A stretch of 64,000 nt of DNA, taken from the NCBI RefSeq assembly GCF_005869225.1, contig NZ_SWFP01000001.1, positions 1,054,001-1,118,000 of the forward strand, in the 5' to 3' direction. The notes below the pieces were generated by a model that was given only the letters and a program-made list of their open reading frames with translations, had not been told where the DNA came from and did not search any database. This document shows, in pieces, positions 16,879 to 25,213 of this stretch; within the stretch, counting starts at the first letter, position 1; every line of letters starts with the position of its first letter. The translations under genes were made by a program, and so were the position numbers. Origin of the DNA: Dyadobacter bucti (GTDB lineage: Bacteria > Bacteroidota > Bacteroidia > Cytophagales > Spirosomataceae).

Positions 16879-18197
16879 AAAACAAAATCTACGTCACCCT
16901 GATCATCGGCCTGTTGTTAACCGGCCAGGCTTTTTCCCAAAGCATCAATACAGCCAAACTGGACAGCCTTTTTGATCTTCTTATTTCAAAAAACAAAGCG
17001 ATGGTCAGCGTTGTACTGGCCAGGAACGGCACGACCCTTTATTCGCGGGCAACGGGTTTTGCCTCTGTGGAAGATAACATTGCTGCTACTGTAAGCACCC
17101 GATACAGGATCGGCTCCATCACCAAAACTTACACGTCGGTAATGATTTTCCAGCTGATCGAAGAGGGCAAACTGACGCTTGAAACCAAGCTGAACACTTT
17201 CTTTCCCACAGTGGCCAACGCAGAACTGATCACTATTGGCAACCTTCTGAACCACAGGAGCGGTATTCATAACTTCACCAACGATCCTGGCTATCTTCAG
17301 TATATGACGCAGCCAAAAAACCAGGAGGAAATGGTTGCGATCATTGCCAAAACCAAACCTGATTTCCAGCCCAATGAAAAAATGCAGTACAGTAATTCCA
17401 ATTATCTGCTGCTGGGATACATCATTGAAAAGATCACGAAAATGCCCTATCAGAAAAATCTGGAAAGCCGGATTTTGAAAAAGGCAGGTCTGAAAGAAAC
17501 GTATTATGGGGGTAAAACCGACGTAGCCAAAAACGAAAGTTATTCTTACAGATTCCAGGATAAGTGGATCAGGATGCCGGAAACGGACCTTAGTGTACCG
17601 GGAGGGGCAGGTGCTATTGTTTCAACCCCATCCGATCTTACCACCTTCATCGCTGCTCTTTTCTCCGGTAAATTGGTCTCGAACGGCAGTCTCGTTCAAA
17701 TGAAAACCATTACCGACGGCATGGGTATGGGGCTTTTTCAGGTGCCTTTCGACAAAAAAACCGGATACGGCCACAATGGGGTGATCGATGGATTTCTCTC
17801 CAACCTCTTTCATTTCCCGGAAGATGGGGTAAGTGTGGCGGTTTGCTCCAACGGAACTTCTTATGTCCTCAACGACATGGTTATCGCATTGCTGAGCTCG
17901 TACTACAACGTACCTTTCAAGCTACCTGTTTTCACAACAATCGCATTGAAACCGGAAGATCTTGACAAATACACAGGCACTTATTCCAGTACACAGCTGC
18001 CGATCAAAATAACGGTAGCCAAAAACGAAGCAACACTTACCGCCCAGGCGACCGGGCAGGGAGCTTTTCCGCTGGAAGCAACGGCAACCGACGTTTTTAA
18101 ATTTGATCAGGCCGGAATTGTGATGGAATTTGCTCCCGCAAAAAATCAATTTGTCCTGAAACAGGGAGGCGGCAATTTTGTTTTCACCAAAGAATAA
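16875..18197 (+). CDS. Secreted serine hydrolase of the class C beta-lactamase family
   Basis: The 440-residue product has a signal peptide (MKNKIYVTLIIGLLLTGQAFS). The penicillin-binding fold shows the three active-site elements: SxxK as S81-I-T-K84, the Y-S-N triad at 172-174, and the H-x-G element H298-N-G300. A C-terminal extension after about residue 350 (DLDKYTGTYSS) is the small beta domain common on Bacteroidota members. These enzymes act as esterases or D-amino peptidases more often than beta-lactamases. Translation is coupled to the cyclase gene through an ATGA overlap. The specific substrate is unknown. Confidence 0.9.
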   Translation: MKNKIYVTLIIGLLLTGQAFSQSINTAKLDSLFDLLISKNKAMVSVVLARNGTTLYSRATGFASVEDNIAATVSTRYRIGSITKTYTSVMIFQLIEEGKLTLETKLNTFFPTVANAELITIGNLLNHRSGIHNFTNDPGYLQYMTQPKNQEEMVAIIAKTKPDFQPNEKMQYSNSNYLLLGYIIEKITKMPYQKNLESRILKKAGLKETYYGGKTDVAKNESYSYRFQDKWIRMPETDLSVPGGAGAIVSTPSDLTTFIAALFSGKLVSNGSLVQMKTITDGMGMGLFQVPFDKKTGYGHNGVIDGFLSNLFHFPEDGVSVAVCSNGTSYVLNDMVIALLSSYYNVPFKLPVFTTIALKPEDLDKYTGTYSSTQLPIKITVAKNEATLTAQATGQGAFPLEATATDVFKFDQAGIVMEFAPAKNQFVLKQGGGNFVFTKE

Positions 18198-18226
18198 AAA
18201 AGTAAGCCAACCCTTCACGGGTTGGC
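18193..18226 (-). terminator. Terminator of the sorbosone-dehydrogenase-like gene
   Basis: GCCAACCC (18206-18213) and GGGTTGGC (18219-18226) form a perfect 8-bp stem with a 5-base loop. The A-rich run 18193-18205 gives a U-run on the minus strand, so it serves the leftward gene ending at 18265; it abuts the stop of the rightward gene. Confidence 0.7.
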
Positions 18227-18264
18227 CCAACAAATTGATAAAGAAGAACAGGGAGACCTGTGCG

Positions 18265-19545
18265 TTATTTCTTTTTGTAGTTGATCCGGAAGATCGTTCC
18301 GTTGAGATCGTCGGTTACGTAAAGTGAGCCGTCGGGTCCCTGAGCGAGGCCGCAAGGGCGGTGCTGGATCGGGCCGGTTGGTTTTACAAGATCTGTTCCC
18401 GCAAAATTATCGGCAAAAATTTCCCACTTCCCAGGCTTGCCATTGACAAACGGAACAAAAGCAACCAAATAGCCTTTGTGCAGCTCGGCCGACTGACTGT
18501 GAAATGCAATGAATGCGCCGTTTTTATAACGTGCAGGAAACATGTTCCCGCTGTAAAACATCATTGCATTGGGACCCAGGTGCGCCGGAAATGCTACCAA
18601 AGGATCGATTACCTTTTCACCCGAAACCTTTTTACCATCTCCCCCGTACTCTGGCGCCAGGATTTTTTTATTCTGGAAATGATCATAGTAAATGTAAGGC
18701 CACCCCGCATCGTCACCTTCTTTCAGCCTGTACAACGTTTCAGCAGGCAATTCGGCACTGTGTTTTGCGGTATAATATTGCGGATAAAAATCATCGAACT
18801 TACCTCGTCCGTGCACGGTCACATACAATGCATTGGTTTTATTGTCCCAATCAATACCTACCGCATTTTTCACACCGGTTGCATAACGCACCCCGTCCGA
18901 AAACGTCTGGTTCAGCTTGTCCGCTTTAAATTTCCATACACCCCCGGCTGAATCCAGGATCGTGCAGGGCGACATTCCTTTTCCCGAACCCTGCTGACGG
19001 CAGTTATCGCTGTAAGAACCCACTGTAACATAAATGTTCCCATTGTTATCAAGCGCCACAGGTTTTGCATTGTCACGGCCGTGATCTGTGAGGCCATCCA
19101 CAATTTTTTCCGGATTATTTGCATCGATGATCTCCTCTTTTTCATTGAGCTTGTAACGGTAAACCCCTTTGTTTGAAGAACTGTACAGGTATCCGTTTTT
19201 GATAGCAATTCCGGTTCCGGGATAATCTCCGACCATTTTCTGTTCATCGATCACGCCGTCCTTGTTTGCGTCCCGCAGAATGTACATACCCTTCCCGTCT
19301 TTCAGTTTGGACAGTTTTACATAAATGTCCCCGGTTTTACTAACGGCAATATGACGCGTGGCACCCAGATCGGCTGCAATGATTTCGGCCGAAAACCCTG
19401 CTGGAAGTTTTATATCTTTTGCTTCGACGTTTGTTGCCTTATGATCTGAAAGAGAAGGAGTTGTTAAACTTGTATAGGCAAATAAGCCTGTTACGCCAGC
19501 GAAAACGGCAAGCATCCGGGCTGTTTCTGATAATTTGATCTGCAT
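18265..19545 (-). CDS. Secreted sugar/sorbosone-dehydrogenase-like beta-propeller
   Basis: The 426-residue protein begins with a hydrophobic signal or anchor (about residues 10-28). The rest is a six-bladed propeller of the glucose/sorbosone dehydrogenase superfamily: LPAGFSAEIIAADL, repeated D-x-x-G-x-I/L-Y-V-T blades (GDIYVKLS, GNIYVTVGSY, NALYVTVHGRG, GSLYVTDDLNG), and the RPCGLAQGPDG blade near the end. Many members bind PQQ, but the PQQ ligands cannot be confirmed by eye, and non-enzymatic members exist. It probably acts on sugars outside the cytoplasm. A terminator follows it. Confidence 0.83.
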   Translation of the reverse strand: MQIKLSETARMLAVFAGVTGLFAYTSLTTPSLSDHKATNVEAKDIKLPAGFSAEIIAADLGATRHIAVSKTGDIYVKLSKLKDGKGMYILRDANKDGVIDEQKMVGDYPGTGIAIKNGYLYSSSNKGVYRYKLNEKEEIIDANNPEKIVDGLTDHGRDNAKPVALDNNGNIYVTVGSYSDNCRQQGSGKGMSPCTILDSAGGVWKFKADKLNQTFSDGVRYATGVKNAVGIDWDNKTNALYVTVHGRGKFDDFYPQYYTAKHSAELPAETLYRLKEGDDAGWPYIYYDHFQNKKILAPEYGGDGKKVSGEKVIDPLVAFPAHLGPNAMMFYSGNMFPARYKNGAFIAFHSQSAELHKGYLVAFVPFVNGKPGKWEIFADNFAGTDLVKPTGPIQHRPCGLAQGPDGSLYVTDDLNGTIFRINYKKK

Positions 19546-19760
19546 GCAGTGGTTAAATTGAGTTTTGAAAATTAAATTTGAAGAGGTTTTTTAATGCCTC
19601 TTTAAAAAGGAACACAAAGAAAGTTTAATACTTGTACAGCTACTGCATTTTTCTGTTGAACGCTTAATTTGGAATGATTTTTTATAATTTCATATCAGAA
19701 AGCAGTTGATTTGTTATCTTTTCAGAAATTAGAAGCGAAGTAACCATAATCAGTATTATT

Positions 19761-20090
19761 ATGAAACCATACGACGATGACGACGACGAGTTATATGACG
19801 ACGATCTGCCGGGAAACTATCCGGCCTCGGAAGATGTGTTTAGTCTGGGATTGATTGAAGGTGACATTGACCCGGAAGATGTCACAAAAGCAAAACGGGC
19901 CGTCGAGCTGGAGGCTGACGACTGGAACGAAAAATCGTTTGAGGATGACCTGGTGGGCGACGATCTTGATGTACCGGGTTCCGAATTTGATGATGACGAA
20001 GAAATAATCGGAAACGAGGACGAAGAAAACAATTATTACAGCCTTGGCGGTGACAATCACAACGATCTGGAAGAAAACCAGGGCGATTGA
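19761..20090 (+). CDS. Small, extremely acidic protein of unknown function
   Basis: The 109-residue product has runs of Asp/Glu from the start (YDDDDDELYDDDLPG) and again at the C-terminus (DDDEEIIGNEDEENN). There is no signal peptide, cysteine or membrane segment. A central stretch (FSLGLIEGDIDPEDVTKAKRAVELEADDWN, split by acidic runs) is more ordinary and may be the conserved part. A good terminator follows at 20113, and a promoter-sized gap precedes it, so it looks like a real single gene. Function unknown; disordered or cation-binding roles are possible but not shown. Confidence 0.7.
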   Translation: MKPYDDDDDELYDDDLPGNYPASEDVFSLGLIEGDIDPEDVTKAKRAVELEADDWNEKSFEDDLVGDDLDVPGSEFDDDEEIIGNEDEENNYYSLGGDNHNDLEENQGD

Positions 20091-20112
20091 TGCGGAAAAT
20101 GAACAACATTCT

Positions 20113-20143
20113 AAAAAACCTGGCTTAGCAGTCAGGTTTTTTT
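20113..20143. terminator. Symmetric rho-independent terminator
   Basis: AAAAAACCTG (20113-20122) pairs perfectly with CAGGTTTTTT (20133-20142) around a 10-base loop. The T-run serves the acidic-protein gene on the plus strand; the structure could act in both directions. Confidence 0.85.
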
Positions 20144-20155
20144 ATTCTCTGCAAG

Positions 20156-20233
20156 CGTAGCTAGCTACGTTAGCGCCGAGCTCCAGCTCGGTGCATCGAG
20201 CTCGGAGCACCTATTCCCCGAGTTACACTCGGG
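20156..20233. repeat. REP-like palindrome cluster without a transposase
   Basis: CGTAGCTAGCTACG (20156-20169) is a perfect palindrome. GCGCCGAGCT (20173-20182) pairs with AGCTCGGTGC (20185-20194) around CC with one wobble. CCCGAG (20217-20222) pairs with CTCGGG (20228-20233). The middle unit has the same shape, loop and AGCTCCAGCT core as the first hairpin upstream of the RAYT gene at 10057-10078, differing mainly in two compensating stem pairs. Nothing else was seen in the 20091-20285 gap. Confidence 0.7.
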
Positions 20234-20285
20234 AAACAAGTATGATTGATTGCCATGCTACTTTTCCTAAAAAATCAGCGATACT

Positions 20286-21464
20286 ATGGCCTCATTTACT
20301 CCCGAAGCATTCAAAAAAGAATTTATAGCCATATTGGATTATTGGGAAAAATATGGCCCAGATCCGCAGAAAGGCGGGTTTTATGGAGCGGTCAGTTACG
20401 AAAACCAACCCAAACCTGACGCTTCGCGATCGGTAGTGCTGAACGGAAGGATATTATGGACGTTCTCCCTCGCTCACAGGCTTTTAAAGGAAGCCAAATA
20501 CCTCACACTGGCAGACCGCGCCTACCAGCAGATCGTGAAATATTTTTTTGACGAGGAACATGGCGGAGTATACTGGTCTGTAAAGGCAGACGGCTCTCCT
20601 GATGAAACAAAAAAGCAGATTTACGGGAATGCTTTTGCCATGTACGGCCTAAGCGAATATTATCGCATAACCCACCACAAGCCCGCCCTCGAAAAAGCCC
20701 AAGAACTTTTTAACCTCATCGAAAAACATGCTTTCGATCCCGTGACCGGTGGGTACCGGGAAGCTTTTGCGCGGGACTGGTCCAATACCGACGATTATAT
20801 ATTGAGTAAAAGTCCGTGGATCAAAAGCATGAATACACACCTGCACCTGGTAGAAGCATACACCAACCTATACAGCGTATGGCCGGATGCAAAGCTCAAA
20901 AAACAGACTTCTGACATGCTGGAAGCGATTTTGACCCATATAGTCAACGCAAAAACCAACAGCATGCAGCTTTTCTTTGACGAAAAATGGAAGGCCAAGG
21001 ACGATATCATTTCTTACGGACATGACATTGAGGCATCGTGGCTGCTGTATGAAACTGCCGAAGTATTGCATGATGAAAGGCTCATTAAGAAAACAAGGGA
21101 GAAATCGATTCTGATGGCCAATGCTGCCATCAAAGGGCTGGGAAAGGATGGGGCGCTGAATTACGAATACGATCCGGCCACCAAACATTTACAGACGGAC
21201 CGGAGCTGGTGGGTAGCCGCTGAACAGATGGTCGGGTTTTACAATGCTTATGAGCTTACCAAAGAAGAACAGTTCAAGGCAAAAGCGCAGCGCAGCTGGG
21301 ATTATATTGTCAACGAATTTATAGACAAAGAAAAAGGAGAATGGTTTGGGACTGTCAAGGAGGATGGAACCCCTGTAAAAGGCGATAAGATCAATTTCTG
21401 GAAATGCCCGTACCACAACTCACGTGCCTGTGCCGAGATGTGGAGACGGGTCGCCAAAGGTTGA
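20286..21464 (+). CDS. N-acylglucosamine 2-epimerase (AGE) family sugar epimerase, cellobiose 2-epimerase-like
   Basis: The 392-residue cytoplasmic protein is an (alpha/alpha)6 barrel of the AGE family, near the usual 390-420 length. Recognisable segments are GGFYGAVSY near 32-40, RILWTFSLAHRL, the EHGGVYWSV segment, YGNAFAMYGLSEYYR, a central MNTHLHLVEAYTNL, YGHDIEASWLL with the conserved His, and WWVAAEQMVGFYNAY. The pattern suits cellobiose 2-epimerase, which converts the reducing-end glucose to mannose. It is convergent with the cytochrome-LRR gene and 16 bases from it. No sugar-utilisation operon is attached. Confidence 0.88.
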   Translation: MASFTPEAFKKEFIAILDYWEKYGPDPQKGGFYGAVSYENQPKPDASRSVVLNGRILWTFSLAHRLLKEAKYLTLADRAYQQIVKYFFDEEHGGVYWSVKADGSPDETKKQIYGNAFAMYGLSEYYRITHHKPALEKAQELFNLIEKHAFDPVTGGYREAFARDWSNTDDYILSKSPWIKSMNTHLHLVEAYTNLYSVWPDAKLKKQTSDMLEAILTHIVNAKTNSMQLFFDEKWKAKDDIISYGHDIEASWLLYETAEVLHDERLIKKTREKSILMANAAIKGLGKDGALNYEYDPATKHLQTDRSWWVAAEQMVGFYNAYELTKEEQFKAKAQRSWDYIVNEFIDKEKGEWFGTVKEDGTPVKGDKINFWKCPYHNSRACAEMWRRVAKG

Positions 21465-21480
21465 AAAGGCTTCGGGAATA

Positions 21481-23685
21481 TCAGTTCAGGAACATTTCAT
21501 CCACCAGCAAAAGTGCCCTGTTTCCTTTGCTTCGGTGCCAATCCGGGATTTTACTCAGGGGCCTGGCAATGATTTTAAGATAGGAAACACTTTGCGGCTT
21601 GAATTTTCCTTCCACCGTTTTCAAAGTTGGCTTGTCACCTTTCGACGGCAGGGCGGCTTTGAATTTGGTCAAAAGCTTCATGTTATCGGGGCTGCTCCCA
21701 CCCCATACTTCCACCGATTCGGGTGGAAAAATTCCGGTATCTTCCTCAATCATGTAGTGCACGCCGACAGATGAAATCACTACCGGCTTCTTAAATTCAG
21801 AAATAAAGCCCATATCGTTGTTTCGAACTCCAGCCCAGTTATTCGCCCAGGCGGGATTATTTGCTCCGATAGCCCCAAGTTTCCCATTAAAAAATGTCTT
21901 GTCGGCCTCCGCCTGATGCACCCGGTTCAACGGAAAAAGCAGTCGTACGCTATCCGGCTTCAAAGTACTTCTGAAGAAATCGAAAGTAGCGAGCTCGCTG
22001 CCGTACCAGCCGTCCTTATAGGCTTTTGCTTTGATAGTTGTATTTTCTTTCAGAACTGTTCTATTATCAAAAAGCGGGGATTTGACGCTGTCAGGCTCGG
22101 TTCCATCCATGGTAAACCTGATCTGAACACCTTTGATCGGATGCCTCAGCTGTAATGCTACCGACTCTCCGAAAATTGTCGAAGCATTTTTAACCTGAGG
22201 TGGATTTAACTGCAGGGGGTTGGTACCGTCATCCTTGAATCCACCGATAACGGTGATCTGCTTATTTGCTTTCTGCAATTTATCAACATCCTCTGCCGAC
22301 AACCCGGTATCCCATACCGACACCGTTTTCAGACTTTTTAAAGTCGGAATAACTGCCTGAAGATCTTTGAAATTCACTTTGGTACCTGAGAGCGTCAGGC
22401 TATGAAGGTGTTTCAGAGAGGCAAGTTCTTTTAATCCTGGTGCCGTAATATCTGTAAAATTGAGGTCAAGCCGGCGAAGATTTTCAAATTGGCTGACACT
22501 TTTAATATCCGCATCCTTAACCGGTAATTTATTCAGATTCAGCGAAACGATCTGTTTTCTGATCTCTTTCAATTCGTCCAGCTGCTTTACCGAATATGCC
22601 GAGCGATTATAAATATTCACGGCGAGTGCCGGCGACTGTCTGGCAACAGCAGAAATTGTCCGGTAGTCGGTATTCAAACCTGCGATTGCTTTTTCATCGG
22701 CCTCCGGGAAATCAAATTTTTCTTCATCGCTCTCTGGTGTTTTCAACAATGTACTTGCCAGTATCCTTAGCGAATCCGTCTCCGGAAGTTCTGTCACCTT
22801 TCTTTTAAAATCGGCATTATCTTTTACCCAGAGCGTCAGAAGTGAAATTTCCTGCAAGGTTAGCTGAGCTTTGCCCGAAGGCGGCATATGCTTTTTCTCT
22901 TCCACAGGCAAATGAACGCGTTGCAAAAGCAGGCTGATATCCGGATTGCCCGGCTCGAATAATTTACCAGATTTTCCTCCTTTCAATATAGATTGCGCAT
23001 CTGTCAGGATGAGTTCACCTTTTAGTTTGTCGGGATTATGGCAGCTGGTACATTTTTGATCAAGGATAGGCAAAATAACATGCTCGAAAACAACAGCTTG
23101 TTCGAGCGGCACAGCAGCCATTTCCTTTTCGGCGGAGACAGGTTCCCATATGAAATTATCCCCGTGCGTTAGAGCTGCGCCAAAATGTCCCGTCAATACC
23201 AGCGAAACCACCGTAAGCAATGCACCGGCTTTCGCGAGGGGTGCATTGTACCAGCCAGTATTTCTAACCAAATATATAATCGAAGACAGAAAAAAAATGC
23301 CCGCCCCGGTCCACTTGTGATATAGCAGCGTATCCCCCGAATAACCCTCTTCCCGCGACAGAAACAGTCCCATGATTACCGTTACCCCGGCAAACAATGC
23401 ACCTACGAGCAGCAGATTTTGCAAAAAATTCCTAAAAAACTGGTTGGAAGCGTATTCGGGCTTAAACCTGAAAAATTCAAGCAACATCGCCAGCAACAGG
23501 ATTACGATCGGAAAATGAAGGATCAGCGGGTGCATCCGGCCGATCGTTTGCAGCCAGGCCGGGATTACCAGTTTACTTTCGAAAAGCAGCAGAAATACAA
23601 TGAAAATATTGGAAGCAACCAGTAGCTGTTCAGCAAAAACCTTGAATCTTAAATGCATTGAAATTCTGCTCAATAAATGGGTCAA
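21481..23685 (-). CDS. Multidomain membrane cytochrome c / LRR / carbohydrate-binding-like protein
   Basis: The 734-residue protein begins with a DUF2231-like membrane region with about four helices (22-170). A c-type haem motif CTSCH follows at 212-216, within a planctomycete-type cytochrome domain ending in MPPSGKAQLTLQE. Residues about 385-480 form short leucine-rich repeats (LRRLDLNFTDI, LHSLTLSGTKV, LKTVSVWDTGL). About 500-575 resembles the chitobiase/beta-hexosaminidase C-terminal domain (IRFTMDGTEPDS), and the rest resembles an F5/8-type discoidin domain. It is the third gene of a leftward unit with DUF1553 and DUF1501 genes. A surface sugar-linked redox role is inferred. Confidence 0.8.
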   Translation of the reverse strand: MTHLLSRISMHLRFKVFAEQLLVASNIFIVFLLLFESKLVIPAWLQTIGRMHPLILHFPIVILLLAMLLEFFRFKPEYASNQFFRNFLQNLLLVGALFAGVTVIMGLFLSREEGYSGDTLLYHKWTGAGIFFLSSIIYLVRNTGWYNAPLAKAGALLTVVSLVLTGHFGAALTHGDNFIWEPVSAEKEMAAVPLEQAVVFEHVILPILDQKCTSCHNPDKLKGELILTDAQSILKGGKSGKLFEPGNPDISLLLQRVHLPVEEKKHMPPSGKAQLTLQEISLLTLWVKDNADFKRKVTELPETDSLRILASTLLKTPESDEEKFDFPEADEKAIAGLNTDYRTISAVARQSPALAVNIYNRSAYSVKQLDELKEIRKQIVSLNLNKLPVKDADIKSVSQFENLRRLDLNFTDITAPGLKELASLKHLHSLTLSGTKVNFKDLQAVIPTLKSLKTVSVWDTGLSAEDVDKLQKANKQITVIGGFKDDGTNPLQLNPPQVKNASTIFGESVALQLRHPIKGVQIRFTMDGTEPDSVKSPLFDNRTVLKENTTIKAKAYKDGWYGSELATFDFFRSTLKPDSVRLLFPLNRVHQAEADKTFFNGKLGAIGANNPAWANNWAGVRNNDMGFISEFKKPVVISSVGVHYMIEEDTGIFPPESVEVWGGSSPDNMKLLTKFKAALPSKGDKPTLKTVEGKFKPQSVSYLKIIARPLSKIPDWHRSKGNRALLLVDEMFLN

Positions 23686-23707
23686 TTGATAAAGGGCCGC
23701 GTGCGTC

Positions 23708-25174
23708 TTAACTGATAATATCTTTTACAACTTTTCCGGAAACATCGGTCAGGCGGTATCTTCTTCCCAGATGTTTGAAGATCAGCTTTTCATGATTGAG
23801 GCCGAGCTGATGCAATACAGTTGCCTGAAAATCATGTACATGCACAGGATTTTGGGCGATATTGTATCCCAATTCGTCAGTTTCCCCATAAACCATCCCC
23901 GGCTTGATCCCGCCTCCGGCCATCCAGATTGTGAAACATCTCGGATGGTGATCGCGACCATAGTTATCAGCGGTGAGTTTACCCTGGGTATAGCTCGTCC
24001 TGCCGAATTCCCCTCCCCAGATCACCAATGTTTCATCCAGCAAGCCGCGCTGTTTCAGATCCGTTACGAGTGCCGCCGAAGCCTGGTCAACGTCCATCGC
24101 CTGTTTGGTGATTTCAAAAGGCAGGTTACCGTGCTGGTCCCAGCCCTGATGATAAAGCTGCACAAAACGTACACCGTTCTCGGAAAGTTTGCGCGCCAGC
24201 AGGCAGTTGGCCGCATAAGTGCCGGGAACCAGACATTCAGGCCCGTATAATTTGATGATATCGTCAGATTCTTTGGAAAGGTCCATCACTTCCGGAACAG
24301 CTGTCTGCATCCGGTAAGCCATTTCATATTGTTTGATTTTTGCAGCAATCTCGGGATCGCCAAACTCCTGGTAAGAAAGTTCGTTCAGCTGGGAAAGATT
24401 GTCGAGCATATCCCTGCGCTCGTGCCGATCCATGCCTTCGGGATCGCGGAGATACAAAACCGGATCCTCCCCTTTGCTGAATTGTACGCCCTGATGTACA
24501 GAATCCAGAAAACCGTTCGACCAGAGTTTGGAATAAACACCCTGACCGTTGCCTACGCCCCGAGAAAGCAAAACCGTGAAATTCGGCAGATTTTTATTTT
24601 CATTGCCCAGCCCGTAACTCAGCCACGAGCCCATGCTGGGACGGTTGCCCTGTTGAGAGCCGGTTTGAAGGAAAGTCAAAGCCGGGTCGTGGTTAATAGC
24701 TTCGGTATACATGGATTTCACGAAGCACAGGTCATCCACTATCTTCGACGTGTAGGGCATCAGATTACTCACCCATGCCTGCGATTGTCCATATTGTTTA
24801 AAGTCAACAAAAGAACCTACCAACGGAAACGAAGCCTGGTTGGCAGTCATACCAGTGAGTCTCTGGCTTCCGCGAACTGAAGGTGGAATTTCCTGGCCCA
24901 GCATTTCCCGGAGTTTCGGCTTGTAGTCAAACAGTTCCTGCTGAGAAGGTGCGCCGTTCTGGAAGAGGTAGATCACTCTTTTCGCTTTCGGCGCAAAATG
25001 CGGTATCCCCGGTGTCAGTCCATCCTCCTCCAGCCCCCCGCCGTTGAGCAGATCAGGCATTAGCAGCGACCCGAGCGCCACACTTCCGATCCCCAGGCTC
25101 ATCGAAGACAGGAACCGTCTTCTGTTAAAATTAAAACCGTGCTCTATGATTTCCTTTTCCATATTTTTTGGCAT
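23708..25174 (-). CDS. DUF1501 protein (sulfatase/phosphatase-like), Tat-exported
   Basis: The 488-residue protein carries a twin-arginine signal (NRRRFLSSMS, then a hydrophobic run to about residue 40). The DUF1501 body has an alkaline-phosphatase-superfamily layout: KRVIYLFQNGAPSQQELFDY at the N-terminus, GVRFVQLYHQGWDQHGN near 338-354, ETLVIWGGEFGRT near 382-394 and GRDHHPRCF. These suit a metal-dependent hydrolase, though the substrate is unknown. An alternative start at 25162 (MEKEIIEH) is more usual in length. DUF1501 is nearly always paired with DUF1553 proteins, as here, 39 bases upstream. Confidence 0.9.
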   Translation of the reverse strand: MPKNMEKEIIEHGFNFNRRRFLSSMSLGIGSVALGSLLMPDLLNGGGLEEDGLTPGIPHFAPKAKRVIYLFQNGAPSQQELFDYKPKLREMLGQEIPPSVRGSQRLTGMTANQASFPLVGSFVDFKQYGQSQAWVSNLMPYTSKIVDDLCFVKSMYTEAINHDPALTFLQTGSQQGNRPSMGSWLSYGLGNENKNLPNFTVLLSRGVGNGQGVYSKLWSNGFLDSVHQGVQFSKGEDPVLYLRDPEGMDRHERRDMLDNLSQLNELSYQEFGDPEIAAKIKQYEMAYRMQTAVPEVMDLSKESDDIIKLYGPECLVPGTYAANCLLARKLSENGVRFVQLYHQGWDQHGNLPFEITKQAMDVDQASAALVTDLKQRGLLDETLVIWGGEFGRTSYTQGKLTADNYGRDHHPRCFTIWMAGGGIKPGMVYGETDELGYNIAQNPVHVHDFQATVLHQLGLNHEKLIFKHLGRRYRLTDVSGKVVKDIIS

Positions 25175-25213
25175 TTAGCTATTAGCCGTTGGCTTTTAGC
25201 TTTTTAATATTTT

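Noticed and set aside
10057..20233. Reading the palindrome clusters as CRISPR or as terminators
   Set aside because: Units are not regularly spaced, lack constant-length spacers and T-runs, and differ in sequence; the RAYT context explains them better.
24329..24880. Open frame of 183 codons on the plus strand
   Set aside because: Antisense to the DUF1501 gene, with no homology and no promoter or terminator of its own.
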